The translations under genes and the position numbers were made by a program. A stretch of 59,999 nt of DNA, taken from NCBI GenBank assembly GCA_019873665.1, contig JAIOAV010000013.1, forward strand, positions 1 through 59,999. Direction: 5' to 3'. The stretch is from Chloroflexota bacterium. Its GTDB lineage: Bacteria > Chloroflexota > Anaerolineae > JAAYEA01. Under the pieces are notes generated by a model. That model was not told the DNA's origin. It ran no database searches and was given only the letters and a program-made list of their open reading frames with translations. This document shows, one piece after another, positions 23,952 through 33,632 of the stretch; positions within the stretch are counted from its first letter, which is position 1, and every line of letters begins with the position of its first letter.

Positions 23952-26007
23952 TCACCCCGACGCCATCGGTTCCCAAGATACTGCCCACTGCGCAGCTTCA
24001 TCTTGCGTCGTGACGCGCCATGATTTGCCGCCGGCGGTCACGGCTAGCGTTGCCGCGCCGGCGCTCATCTCCGCCAACTGCACATGTCCTATGCCCTCCT
24101 GGATGATGGTGGTGAGAAAGCGGATGGGTGCCGCCCCAATCTTGGTGTAGATCAACTGGGGGGCGGGAACCTTGGTCGCATAGCCATACGAGACCCAGCC
24201 ACCTTTGGGGGCAAGCGATCCCTCAAGCACCTGAGAAGTCAGCCCCTGGCGCAGCAGCGGCATCAGCCGAAGCGTAACACGCTGGCCGAGGTAAAGGTAG
24301 GAATCAGGGGTTGTGCCATCTTTCTCTAGCTGCCGCGGGGGAAAGTTGAAGGAGAGATGATAGTGTGGCTGCCCACGCCGGTGAGCACGTCATCCACCAG
24401 CCAGATGCCCGGCTTGAACCAGATCACGCGCCGCAGGTGGAAAATCGGTTCCTCCATGAACGCATACCCGTTATGCGATACTTCTACTATGTCAACATCC
24501 GGCCCCGGCTCAAAGCGGTGGCAGAAAGCGCGGACGCAGCGGATGCGCGGGCTGGTGTCGGGCACCGTGCCCATGGGGTGGCCATCCACACTCACCGTGT
24601 TGTGTGCTTGCGACGAGTAGAAATAGTCTCGCCAATCACGCCAAGCGCTGTTGGAGTAGACAAAGCGGCCGGTATCGATCAGCACATCCTCTCCTGCTAC
24701 ATGCAGCTCCAGATGCGCCGCGTCAAAGTGTGAGTGTGCGGCGTTCTCGCCCCGCTCCAACGCTGTCCCTGTCACCAGCATATACGAGTCGTCCGCCTCC
24801 CAGCCGGTACGCAGGACATGAAAGCCCGCATCGGGCAGTGTGTAGTTCCTTTGCGCCGGGGGCACACCTTCCTGGCGGCAGGTGGCAAAATACCAGAAAT
24901 CCTCTCGTCCCGTCAGCTCTGCCATGGTGCGGAAGAAGGCGCGCAGCTCATTCAAATCGCGCGGATCGGTGGTCAGGTTCATACCCTCGTACAGCGCCAT
25001 GTCGCTGCGGCGCTCCAGCAATGCGTTGCGATCTGCGTCCCCGATCATGGGTAGTGTTAGATCAGGCTTGACCAAGAGCATCAGGTACTCGGCACTCTTT
25101 TCCAGGATGGGCACCATATAGGGCGGCACGGGGATCCCGTTGCGTGTGGCGATGCGATAGGCCTGCAGAAATGCGCCCGCTGCTACCAGGTGATACACCG
25201 GCGTGCGTTCCATGTGGACGCCGTGATGGTCGAACTGATAGCGTACCTCGTGCGTGATCCGGCGGTACGCCAGCCGCTGCCATTCCGGGGCGCGCTTGAA
25301 CTCTGGAAACATGACTCCCAGCTGAAAGAGGGCAGAACTTTCCATGGTCAACCAGTTGCTACAGCGAAGGTGGTTGCTGTAGTGGGTGCAGAGAAATTCG
25401 GCATGGTCGTGCAGGGCATTCAGGAAACATACCCAGCCATCGGCATCCCACGAGGGGGAGCGCCGAAAGTAGACCATCGCGGGCAGCCAGGCCGTATAGA
25501 TGCGAATACCCGCCTCGATAGAGCGCCAGGCGTCGCCAGGGAAATCCATGTGGGGATCCACATCCGCCATGTGCGGCTCGACAGGCCAGCTTGCGGCGAA
25601 ATCCTTTAGCTGCTGCACGAATTCGCGCGTATACTTTTCGTCTTGGGTGATGGCATAAGCTCTTGCCAGTGTCGGCCAGAAGTTGTGGCGCGCCAGCGAC
25701 CAGAGCCACTCCGGATCGCGAGAGGAGTTGGCGGTGGGGTTCCAATGCCAGTCAATCACCGCCCCAGGTCGTAGCCAAACAGGAAATGATCGCAGACGCG
25801 ATCGGCTTCCTGCACTATCTGCGGATCATGAAAAGCCGCCACGTCCGCTTCGTCGAACAGGTAGCTCGGCTGCGTCCGCGTGCGAAAGTGCTCGATGATG
25901 GCGCGGAGCGCGCCCTGGTCGTCGCCCTCACGCAGCGCAGCGCGTGCGGCGGCCAGCCCCGGGTGTCCGAAATCCAGGCGGGAAAAGAGCTCTCTGCTAT
26001 CATACAT
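23952..26007 (-). pseudogene. Heparinase II/III-like protein, broken by two frameshifts
   Basis: Read across two frame changes, the minus strand encodes a ~685-residue protein of the heparinase II/III family, polysaccharide lyases or related uronate-acting enzymes. The N-terminus is MYDSRELFSRLDFGHPG (from ATG 26007). The centre includes IDWHWNPTANSSRDPEWLWS and NAAHSHFDAAHLELHVAGED, with the catalytic-type histidine/tyrosine region in HMERTPVYHLVAAG. The C-terminal beta domain continues to the stop at 23952. One base (a G in a G run) is missing near 25762, creating TGA before IDWHW. A dinucleotide excess or equivalent near 24352 ends the second piece at 24326. Sequence quality between lesions is high. 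Confidence 0.82.
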
Positions 26008-26038
26008 GTCGCGTCATCCCCCTGCGCTCGCATAGCGC

Positions 26039-27274
26039 TCATGATAGTGGTTCCGTAAAGGTCGAAGCGAGCACGTCGCCCGCAGGTACCTGCAACGCGC
26101 CGGTGGGACACACCTGGAAGCAGTAGCCGCACCCGACACACGCCTCACTCTTGACCGCCAAGCCATTCTGCAGCGAGAGGGCGTCATACCAACAGACGTC
26201 CACACATTGCCCACACCCCGTGCACAGATTGGGATCGGGTTGTGCGGCCTGGTTGGCCGCCGCCAGGCGTGCGCGGCGCTCTTCCGCCATCGCCGGCGGC
26301 AGCGTGAATAGCTGGAGCGCCTCCCCACAGAGAGCTTCCAGATCGCGGTACCCCGCCCTGTCCATCCATGCGGCAAAATCAGCGATCAGCCGGGAGACAG
26401 CGTTCGGCCCCAGGCAGCAGGCAAAGGAACCGAGTTGTACGCACTGGCTCCCCGCCATGATCAGCTTGGCGGCCGCTTCCCAGCTGAAAACGCCGCCACC
26501 GGCATACATCGGCGCATCAATGCCGTTCAGGCGCGCCTCTGCCACGACATAGCAGATGATCGGGAGCGCCTGACTGCCACCGTACCCTCCACCAGGAGTG
26601 GCTAATGATCGTCGCCAATCCAGGTCAAAGACAAAGCCTTTCCAACGTGCCGTAGGGCCGATCGCGTCAGCGCCGCCATGCACCGCCGCTTCCATCGCGC
26701 GCAATGGATCGCACGATTCCACCGGCAGTTTGACCAAGACAGGCACCTGCAACGCGCGTTTGATGGCTCTGGTTGCCGTGTAGATCAGCCGGTAAAAGTC
26801 AAAAAGGCGGTTTCCGCTGACCGCGACGCCCGGCGTGTTAAAGTGCAGCTCCAGGGCGTCCGCGCCTGCGCGTTCCGCTTCCCTCGCCTCCCGCACCCAG
26901 TCGCGACGCCAGTCTCGCCCCGCGGTGGTCAGGTCACGGAAATGGCCAATGGAGACCCAAAGCTTGGTCTCCTGAGGCATGTCGCGGCGCAACTGCGAAA
27001 TCGCCTCGCAGTACGCCTCCAGCGAAGGGAAGGGGTCGCGGAGGCTGGCACCCAGCGCGTGGCTCTGGATGGCATGCTTGCCCGCCAGCATATCCGCTGT
27101 GGAGGGCAGGACGATAGAACCATCGCCTGCGCCATGCCCGAAATTCCGCATGGTCACCGCGCCGGGCCGAGCCAGCGCGCTCTTGAGGACGGCATACACT
27201 CCCTGCGTCGCAGGACTCGCGGCGACGACGAACGGGTTACTCAGCCCTAACGCCTTGACCGCTAGATTTGCCAT
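26039..27274 (-). CDS. Dihydroorotate/dihydropyrimidine dehydrogenase-like flavoprotein with C-terminal 2x[4Fe-4S] ferredoxin domain
   Basis: The 411-residue protein has an FMN-binding DHODH-type barrel (residues 1-310). The ferredoxin-like tail carries two CxxCxxCxxxC clusters (C351-C361 and C379-C389). This is the layout of PreA, the catalytic subunit of NAD-dependent dihydropyrimidine dehydrogenase. However, the barrel loop that normally holds the catalytic cysteine (SCP) reads HFNTPG here, with T147 at that place. The true substrate is therefore unclear. No PreT-like partner is adjacent. AAGGAG precedes ATG 27274. The broken heparinase gene starts 31 bases downstream on the same strand, suggesting a shared transcript. 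Confidence 0.78.
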   Translation of the reverse strand: MANLAVKALGLSNPFVVAASPATQGVYAVLKSALARPGAVTMRNFGHGAGDGSIVLPSTADMLAGKHAIQSHALGASLRDPFPSLEAYCEAISQLRRDMPQETKLWVSIGHFRDLTTAGRDWRRDWVREAREAERAGADALELHFNTPGVAVSGNRLFDFYRLIYTATRAIKRALQVPVLVKLPVESCDPLRAMEAAVHGGADAIGPTARWKGFVFDLDWRRSLATPGGGYGGSQALPIICYVVAEARLNGIDAPMYAGGGVFSWEAAAKLIMAGSQCVQLGSFACCLGPNAVSRLIADFAAWMDRAGYRDLEALCGEALQLFTLPPAMAEERRARLAAANQAAQPDPNLCTGCGQCVDVCWYDALSLQNGLAVKSEACVGCGYCFQVCPTGALQVPAGDVLASTFTEPLS

Positions 27275-27411
27275 GGTCGCTCCTTTCCAGGTTGCATGGT
27301 GGTTGGTGGCTCAAGCCGGTGGCGAGCACCCGATAACGCCGCCTCTCTTGTCCCTTCGCGCCGACACCTCGCTCCTGCCCGCCGCCCCGGAGATGGCCGG
27401 AAAGCATGCCC

Positions 27412-27440
27412 ATCTTACAACGGCACACTAGATGAGTCAA
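27412..27440 (-). promoter_or_regulatory. Predicted promoter for the DHODH-like/heparinase unit
   Basis: On the minus strand TTGACT (27440-27435) and TAAGAT (27417-27412) are 17 bp apart. The leader to ATG 27274 would be about 130 bases. Confidence 0.5.
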
Positions 27441-27499
27441 AGATCATAGAGCGTTGGGAACAATGTGCTGCGCACCGTTCCGTTGTGGACGGGACTGTC

Positions 27500-27528
27500 T
27501 TGGCGAGAAGTAGCGTTAGTGGTAATAT
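27500..27528 (+). promoter_or_regulatory. Predicted promoter for the serine hydrolase gene
   Basis: TTGGCG (27500-27505) and TAATAT (27523-27528) are 17 bp apart, about 80 bases before ATG 27618. Confidence 0.45.
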
Positions 27529-27617
27529 GCGCGAACAGTGATTCGCACCATCGGAAGGGGCGTCAACTGGCGAGCGGATCGCCACCTCGACTGACCCGGT
27601 AGAGAGGAGCAAGACCC

Positions 27618-29051
27618 ATGAGCCATGCCAACAACCTCCCGCAGAGCACACCCGAGTCACAGGGCATCTCGTCATCGGCCATTCTGGCATTCCTGGACGA
27701 GGCGCAGCAAAGCGTTGAGGCGCTCCACAGTTTGATGCTGCTGCGCCACGGTCATCTGGTTGCCGCAGGGTGGTGGGAGCCTTACGGCCCGGAACATCCG
27801 CACATGCTCTTTTCCTTGAGCAAGAGCTTTACCGCCACTGCCGTTGGTCTCGCCGTGGCGGAGGGACGCTTGTCAGTTGACGATTCGGTGCTCGGCTTCT
27901 TCTCGGAGGATGCGCCGGCCAGGGTGAGCGCGAACCTGGCGGCGATGCGGGTGCGCCATCTGTTGACCATGACCACCGGACACACGGAGGATACCTTGAG
28001 CCGCGTAGTGCGGCAGCGCGAGGGCAACTGGGCGCGGGCGTTCCTGAGATGTCCGGTGAACCGGGAGCCGGGCACGCACTTTGTGTACAACAGCGGTGCC
28101 AGCTACATGCTGTCCGCTATCGTGCAGAAGGTAACCGGGCAGAAACTGGTAGATTACCTGCAGCCGCGGCTCTTTGCGCCGCTGGGGATTACAGGCGCGA
28201 CGTGGGAAGAGTGCCCGCGCGGCGTGAACACCGGCGGCTGGGGACTGAATGTCAAGACCGAAGACATCGCGCGCTTTGGCCAGCTCTACCTGCAAAAGGG
28301 GATGTGGCAGGGGCAGCAGATCATTCCCGCGTTGTGGGTGGCGGAGGCGACGCGCTGCCAGGTGCCCAATGACTCGAACCCAAATCCCGACTGGCATCAG
28401 GGATACGGCTATCAATTCTGGCGCTGTCGGTATGGGGCCTATCGCGGCGATGGCGCCTTTGGGCAATTCTGCATCGTTATGCCGGACCAGGACGCGGTGG
28501 TGGCGATCACCAGCGGCGTCCGCAATATGCAGGCGGTGCTGGACCTCGTCTGGAAGCACTTGTTGCCAGCGATGCAGGAGCCCTCCCTCCCAGAGGATGC
28601 GGCGGCACAGGCATTGCGCCGCAGACTAGCTAATCTCATGCTGCCACCGGCGCGGGGGCAACACTCATCCCCGATGGCGAGTGTCGTTTCGGGGAAGGAA
28701 TACGTCTTTCTTCGAAACGATATGCGGCTCAAGACGCTCTCCTTCGATTTCGGCTCGGATACGTGCACCTGCACGTTCCAGCAGGGACGCCGCAAGGATC
28801 CGGTTGTCTGCGGCAGCGGCGCGTGGGTGAGAGGCGTCACCCGGCTAGAAAGCCCGACCCCGCGGCCGGTCGCGGCCAGCGGCGCGTGGACAGCGGACGA
28901 CACCTACCAGATCAAGCTTTGCTTCTACGAGACACCTTTCCGTCCCACCATCGTCTGCCGCTTTGCGGGAGATGAGGTGGCCTTCGATTTCCGACCCAAT
29001 GTGGCCTTTGGCCCCCTGGAACGACCGATACTGGTCGGGCGGACGACGTAA
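27618..29051 (+). CDS. Beta-lactamase/class C-type serine hydrolase
   Basis: The protein belongs to the serine beta-lactamase-like family, which contains esterases, D-aminopeptidases and penicillin-binding proteins as well as class C beta-lactamases. The SxxK motif is SLSK at about residues 66-69, the second motif is YNSG at about 156-159, and a GDGAFGQ segment at about 279-285 is close to the KTG-equivalent position. Residues about 340-477 form an extra C-terminal beta domain. There is no signal peptide, so a cytoplasmic esterase-like role is more likely than drug resistance. GAGAGGAGC precedes ATG 27618. It is flanked by its own promoter and a strong terminator. Confidence 0.87.
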   Translation: MSHANNLPQSTPESQGISSSAILAFLDEAQQSVEALHSLMLLRHGHLVAAGWWEPYGPEHPHMLFSLSKSFTATAVGLAVAEGRLSVDDSVLGFFSEDAPARVSANLAAMRVRHLLTMTTGHTEDTLSRVVRQREGNWARAFLRCPVNREPGTHFVYNSGASYMLSAIVQKVTGQKLVDYLQPRLFAPLGITGATWEECPRGVNTGGWGLNVKTEDIARFGQLYLQKGMWQGQQIIPALWVAEATRCQVPNDSNPNPDWHQGYGYQFWRCRYGAYRGDGAFGQFCIVMPDQDAVVAITSGVRNMQAVLDLVWKHLLPAMQEPSLPEDAAAQALRRRLANLMLPPARGQHSSPMASVVSGKEYVFLRNDMRLKTLSFDFGSDTCTCTFQQGRRKDPVVCGSGAWVRGVTRLESPTPRPVAASGAWTADDTYQIKLCFYETPFRPTIVCRFAGDEVAFDFRPNVAFGPLERPILVGRTT

Positions 29052-29111
29052 GTCCGCCACAGGCTAAGCGAGGAACTGGCCGAAAGCACGAGCCAATCAA
29101 AGGACATGGAG

Positions 29112-29150
29112 AAAGGGGGGGCGGCACAATGGCGTGCTGCCCCCCCTTTT
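29112..29150. terminator. Bidirectional rho-independent terminator
   Basis: AAAGGGGGGGCGGCAC (from 29112) and GTGCTGCCCCCCCTTTT (to 29150) form a GC-rich stem with a short loop. T runs follow on either strand. It sits between the convergent serine hydrolase and HtrA-like genes. Confidence 0.85.
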
Positions 29151-29174
29151 CGCGTCTAGCGAGCCTGCAAGCTC

Positions 29175-30389
29175 TTATTCCGGCCGGACCCCCAGGGTCA
29201 GCGACAGGAGCTGGCGCTCGCCGTTGCGCAACACGGTGATCTGGATTGTCTGTCCTGGCTGCGTGTGAAAGACCAGATAGCTGTTCAGGTCGGCAAAGCT
29301 GTTGATGGGCTGTCCGTCAATCTCAACGATCAGGTCGCCGCCGCTGCCTACCTGCACACTCCCGCTCCTGCTCCTGATCACGCTGCCGCCAACGAGGCCA
29401 GCCTTGTCCGCCGGGCTGCCCGTCGTCACGCTCACCACATATGCACCTCGCGTTTGTGAGAGGCCATACGTCGCCTGATCGTTCAGCGTGATCTCGTCAT
29501 CGAAGGTTGCTCCCATGTAGGAGTAGATGTGCTCGCCGTGCTCGATCAAGTCGGGGACTACCAGCTTGATGGCCGCAACGGGGATGGCAAACCCGACTCC
29601 GGAGTTTGTGCCGGTGGTGCTGGCGATGGCGGCATTGATGCCGATTACCTCCCCATTGAGATTGAGGAGAGGGCCGCCGGAATTGCCCGGGTTGATGGGT
29701 GCGTCGGTCTGGACGACCTGCGGCAGCGAGTAGGTGGATGTGGCGCTGTAGGCGATGTTGCCCCGCTGCGAGGGCAGGCTCCGCCCGACGCCGCTGACGA
29801 TCCCCAGCGACATAGAACCCTGCTCGCCAAAGGGACTGCCGATGGCGACCGCGAACTGGCCCACTTGAACGCTATCCGCTAGCGCTGGCGCCAGCGCTAG
29901 CGGCTTGATGCCTGGTGGCAGTCTGTCCACCTTAAGCACCGCCAGGTCGCTATCCACGTCGCCGCCGACCAGCGTCGCCCACAGGCGATCTCCAGTGGCA
30001 AAGACAACCTCATACCGCGTCCCTGCTGTCACCACATGGTTATTCGTAACGATGTGCCCATACTCATCGTACACAAAGCCGCTGCCGCTGCTGCTGGATC
30101 CCACGAGGATATAGACCACTGACAGGTTGACCTGCTGGTACAAGCGGATCAGCGTATCCTGAAAGCCCTCCGCCTCAGTCAGGGTTGTGGTTGCCGGTGT
30201 GGCACTGTAGAGCGCTGGCACGATGTTGTTCTGGGTGATCGCGCGCTCGGGCGCGGCTGCGGTCGCTGTGGCGGGCCCTTCCGCGCCTTCATATTTCGCT
30301 GTCAGGGATGGCGCGCACCCTCCCACGACCCAGATCACAATCAGGACAAGGACATAGACAAGCCTGCGAGGTAAAACCCTGCCCTCCAT
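29175..30389 (-). CDS. HtrA/DegP-like serine protease, lipoprotein, with PDZ domain
   Basis: HtrA proteases degrade or refold damaged extracytoplasmic proteins. The protein (404 residues from ATG 30389) has a short signal peptide with lipobox VGGC, lipidated cysteine C25. A low-complexity linker follows, then a trypsin-like domain with the triad H118 (TNNHVV), D148 (DSDLAVLKV) and S237 (GNSGGP). One C-terminal PDZ domain completes it (GAYVVSVTTGSPADKAGLVG). Three ATG codons follow GGAGGAG in a row (30395, 30392, 30389). The third has the best spacing of six bases, so it is chosen over GTG 30404 and the two earlier ATGs. Confidence 0.93.
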   Translation of the reverse strand: MEGRVLPRRLVYVLVLIVIWVVGGCAPSLTAKYEGAEGPATATAAAPERAITQNNIVPALYSATPATTTLTEAEGFQDTLIRLYQQVNLSVVYILVGSSSSGSGFVYDEYGHIVTNNHVVTAGTRYEVVFATGDRLWATLVGGDVDSDLAVLKVDRLPPGIKPLALAPALADSVQVGQFAVAIGSPFGEQGSMSLGIVSGVGRSLPSQRGNIAYSATSTYSLPQVVQTDAPINPGNSGGPLLNLNGEVIGINAAIASTTGTNSGVGFAIPVAAIKLVVPDLIEHGEHIYSYMGATFDDEITLNDQATYGLSQTRGAYVVSVTTGSPADKAGLVGGSVIRSRSGSVQVGSGGDLIVEIDGQPINSFADLNSYLVFHTQPGQTIQITVLRNGERQLLSLTLGVRPE

Positions 30390-30590
30390 CATCATCTCCT
30401 CCACATCAAGCGCACCCTGGCGCTGCCGTACAGCTCGCCCACAGGCCAGCCGTGTCCCTCCTGGCGGCTAGGAAAGCCAGGGCTATGCCAGAGATTTGTC
30501 ATTCCACCTTGCTTATACTATGACATTGTGTAGAAGTGATGGAGAGATCATTAGCTCTCCGCAATACTTTCGCGGATTATTTGAAAGCTC

Positions 30591-32618
30591 TCACGCGATA
30601 CTGCGAAAGTCAATGCGGGCAGGCGGTGGGTATGCCGCTTCCACCTCACGGCGCAACGCGGCATCTATGGGTCGGCCGGTCGCGGCAGCGACGCGCTTCT
30701 GCCACATGCCAAACCAGAGATCGGTGAGCTCCACCTCCTCCTCGCGCACGATGGCATACTCTCGGCTGAGTATCTCCTCCACCGTGGCCAGGTCGCCTAG
30801 CTCCAGGGCGATGCGTCCGCGCAGGATCCGGACGCGGTCATCATCCCTGAGCTGTGCTGGGAGGCTATCCAGGACCTCTCGCGCCTTGCCGTAATCGCCG
30901 AGTCGGCAGAGAAAGCCCAGGTACTCCCGGACCAGCGCGTCCTCTAGCCCGATAGCCACAGCGTATTGCCATGCCTGGTCATAATAGTATCGTGCCCTTG
31001 CCGTGTCCTGTGCCATTTGCGCGGCCACGCCCAGGTTGCGATACGCCCAGATGGACGGCGCTCGCTGGAGCGACTCTTGCCACGCCGCCACTGCGCCTGC
31101 CTCGTCGAAATGCTCCATCAACACGATGCCATAGTGCAGCAGGGCGTACCAATGACAGTGGCGGGGTTCGCGCAGGCTTCTCTCCAGAAGCGTGCGCCAC
31201 TCCGGCTGCACCATCCACTCTCCTGGCGTCTCCAGTGGATTCTGCTCCGGTAATCTGCCGTCCATCAGGAGCGTCAGCCACTTGCGCTGCTCTGCGCCCA
31301 AAGTCTCTGCAGGAAAGAGGAGTGAGGGCGGCGGCGCGTCGCCGCAGCCGGTGTATGTCGCCCGCTGCTGCTCCAATGCGCCCCAGCCGGAACCGTGATG
31401 CAGCACCTCCTCCGGCACTGTGTCGGCACGCGCCCGGCACTCATCCTGCAAAGCAGCCAGATCGCTGGCAGAGATGAGCGCTTTCACCCCCTTGTCCACT
31501 GCAGTCCACGCCGTCTGCCAGTCGGCGGAGTGCGCCTGTCGCGGATCCGTTTCCAGATAACCAAAGACCTCCACCCAATCGCGAGAGCTGTGCGCGGGCA
31601 TCGGCAGGCCATGCAATTGCGAGGGAGCCAGGCCGGCTTGCACTTCGATATACGCCATGCCCGGCTGCGCCAGAAACTCTTGCCAATGGCGGCCGCCCTG
31701 GTGCATCCCCCAGCAAAAGAGCTTGCGCGCAACCAGTGCTCGCGTCGAAGCTTCCACCAATCCGCATCCCTGGGCGTCCAGCGCCGCAACCCATGGCAAA
31801 TCGGCCTCCTGACATTCGAAAAAGAACTCGTTGGCAGAGGGGAAATTCGTCGCATAGGTAGCGTCGCGACCGTTGATCGTCGGCAGATATGGCAAGTCGC
31901 CATAGCCAAAGCCGTGAATCGCGCGATCCAGGTAGAGCGTCTTGCTGGTCGGCCCCAGCACGCGCACATCGGCGGCTTCCGGCACGGCGATGTTTGTCCA
32001 CCAGTACAGGGAAGTTGGCGTGTCGTGCGGGTTTATCACGCGCGCCGCGGCAATGAGAGAGCGGGAGCCGGGCGGCAGGAAAAAGTCCAACTGCCAGAAC
32101 AATCCCTTGCACCGTTCATATTCATAGAGGCGTAGCCCTGGTTCGCCGTGCAACCCGGAGATGCGTACGGCAAAGATCGGCGCGCAGGTATGAAAGGCGT
32201 GCCCGTATTGCCCCACGTTCCACTCGACGCCGCCGGCGAACCAAGCGTTGCGCAGCGCCAGATTTGCGGGCTGAAACACCGGATTGCGGTAGAGCAACTC
32301 GCGCTGCTGTGGCTTGGCAACCAACGAGACCATGCGCCCGCCAAGGCTTGGCCAGAAGGTGGCGCGGAGGAATTCGTTCTCGAGCACGATAGCGGGCAGG
32401 GTGAGGGGCCGGCGATCGCGCGTGTAGCGATCTTGCAGCCGATAGGGCAGCACCCTGTTGCCGGTCTGCCAGCCAAGATATGCCCACATTTCGTCTGGGA
32501 CCGGCTCGCGCAACGCCACCCGCCGATCTGTGACACGATCCCTGAAGATGGGGAGCGGACTCTCTTCGCCCAGCGTCGCGCCGGGAAGCGTGTCCCCTTC
32601 CAGCCTCAACTCGGTCAT
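30591..32618 (-). CDS. DUF5107 domain protein with C-terminal TPR repeats
   Basis: The 675-residue protein begins with a beta-rich DUF5107 domain (residues about 40-340; ENEFLRATFWPSLGGRMVSL, GGVEWNVGQYGHAF). The motif style resembles galactose-mutarotase-like carbohydrate-binding folds. The C-terminal ~230 residues are helical TPR repeats (AVAAWQESLQRAPSIWAYRN, ARARYYYDQAWQYAVAIG). DUF5107 proteins are common near glycoside hydrolase genes and are presumed to act on or bind carbohydrate; the exact reaction is unknown. No signal peptide is seen. ATG 32618 follows a strong AAGGAGGGG; the frame is open to 32831 but that extension has no similarity and crosses the promoter. Confidence 0.85.
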   Translation of the reverse strand: MTELRLEGDTLPGATLGEESPLPIFRDRVTDRRVALREPVPDEMWAYLGWQTGNRVLPYRLQDRYTRDRRPLTLPAIVLENEFLRATFWPSLGGRMVSLVAKPQQRELLYRNPVFQPANLALRNAWFAGGVEWNVGQYGHAFHTCAPIFAVRISGLHGEPGLRLYEYERCKGLFWQLDFFLPPGSRSLIAAARVINPHDTPTSLYWWTNIAVPEAADVRVLGPTSKTLYLDRAIHGFGYGDLPYLPTINGRDATYATNFPSANEFFFECQEADLPWVAALDAQGCGLVEASTRALVARKLFCWGMHQGGRHWQEFLAQPGMAYIEVQAGLAPSQLHGLPMPAHSSRDWVEVFGYLETDPRQAHSADWQTAWTAVDKGVKALISASDLAALQDECRARADTVPEEVLHHGSGWGALEQQRATYTGCGDAPPPSLLFPAETLGAEQRKWLTLLMDGRLPEQNPLETPGEWMVQPEWRTLLERSLREPRHCHWYALLHYGIVLMEHFDEAGAVAAWQESLQRAPSIWAYRNLGVAAQMAQDTARARYYYDQAWQYAVAIGLEDALVREYLGFLCRLGDYGKAREVLDSLPAQLRDDDRVRILRGRIALELGDLATVEEILSREYAIVREEEVELTDLWFGMWQKRVAAATGRPIDAALRREVEAAYPPPARIDFRSIA

Positions 32619-32673
32619 GACCCCTCCTTGTAGCTTCGCTCGTTCGCGGAGCCGATATACCGTCATCTCGCAT

Positions 32674-32701
32674 AGTATAGCGCGACAATCACCAAGGACA
32701 A
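32674..32701 (-). promoter_or_regulatory. Predicted promoter for the DUF5107 gene
   Basis: On the minus strand TTGTCC (32701-32696) and TATACT (32679-32674) are 16 bp apart, about 55 bases before ATG 32618. Confidence 0.5.
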
Positions 32702-32830
32702 TGTCCCCCACTGGCGCCGCAGCGCGAATTTCTCGCGAACTGTAAATGAACTTCTCCTCTCCATCAGTTTTCCATCTTTCCTTGGTAACATATGGAATGG
32801 ACAAAAAGGGGATCAGCAAGCGGAGGGGCA

Positions 32831-33613
32831 ATGGAAGACGGGCTACTCATTCAGTTGACCGACATTACCAAGACGTATCAGATGGGCGAGATCCAGGTTC
32901 ACGCCTTACGGGGCGTCTCACTTCAGGTGAAGCAGGGTGAGCTGCTCTCGATCATGGGGCCTTCCGGGTCTGGGAAATCCACGCTCATGAATTTGCTGGG
33001 GTGTCTGGATAAGCCCACGTCAGGAGAGTACCGCCTGCGCGGTGTGGCGGTGGGCGCATTGGATGACAATGCCCTGGCTGACATACGCAACCGCGAGATC
33101 GGCTTTGTCTTTCAGACTTTCAATCTGCTACCCCGCGCCACAGCCCGCGAGAACGTGGAATTGCCGCTTATCTACCGGAGTATGGGCGCGAAGGAGCGCC
33201 GCCGCCGCGTGATGCAGTGCCTGGATATGGTCGGGTTGGGAGAGCGGATGCACCACCGCCCTAACGAGCTTTCCGGGGGTCAACAGCAACGCGTGGCCAT
33301 CGCCCGCGCGCTGGCGACCGAGCCAAGCATCATCCTGGCTGATGAGCCGACGGGCAACTTGGATTCTCGTTCCGGCGCCGAGATCGTGGCGATCTTTCAG
33401 CGATTGAACAGGGAGATGGGGATAACTATCATCTTTGTTACGCATGACCCAAACATCGCAGCGCATACGCGTCGCATCGTCTGGCTATACGACGGCAAGA
33501 TCGTATCCGACGAACCGGTGGCGAACATGCGAAGCGCGGATGAGACGCTGGCTGCGGTGTCGGCGGCCCAGCAGAACGAGCAGCAGACAGCAATGGCCGT
33601 CGCTACTCTGTAA
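32831..33613 (+). CDS. ABC transporter ATP-binding protein, MacB/LolD type
   Basis: This 260-residue ATPase energises a MacB-type export or mechanotransmission complex with the permease at 35507. It shows Walker [10 protein letters not shown], the Q-loop [14 protein letters not shown], the signature [15 protein letters not shown], Walker [13 protein letters not shown] and the H-loop [14 protein letters not shown] and EPTGNLDS are characteristic of the MacB/LolD subfamily. ATG 32831 has GGAGGGG just upstream and matches the family start; ATG 32792 is in frame without a good site. It is the first gene of the operon ATPase - HlyD-like adaptor - permease, with 19 bases to the adaptor. Confidence 0.93.
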   Translation: MEDGLLIQLTDITKTYQMGEIQVHALRGVSLQVKQGELLSIMGPSGSGKSTLMNLLGCLDKPTSGEYRLRGVAVGALDDNALADIRNREIGFVFQTFNLLPRATARENVELPLIYRSMGAKERRRRVMQCLDMVGLGERMHHRPNELSGGQQQRVAIARALATEPSIILADEPTGNLDSRSGAEIVAIFQRLNREMGITIIFVTHDPNIAAHTRRIVWLYDGKIVSDEPVANMRSADETLAAVSAAQQNEQQTAMAVATL

Positions 33614-33632
33614 TCTAACGAGGGAGGGGAAG

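Larger units (their letters stand above)
27275..27617. other. 343-bp divergent intergenic region
   Basis: The gap separates the DHODH-like gene (minus) from the serine hydrolase gene (plus). It holds one promoter for each direction, listed separately. I see no credible small gene, operator palindrome or RNA in the rest. Confidence 0.6.

Noticed and set aside
27618..29051. Antibiotic-resistance beta-lactamase
   Set aside because: The SxxK fold is present, but there is no signal peptide and there is an extra C-terminal domain. An esterase or peptidase-like hydrolase is more likely.
30405..30590. Promoter or small gene between the HtrA-like and DUF5107 genes
   Set aside because: A TATAAG-like hexamer exists on the minus strand, but no acceptable -35 element or coding frame supports it.
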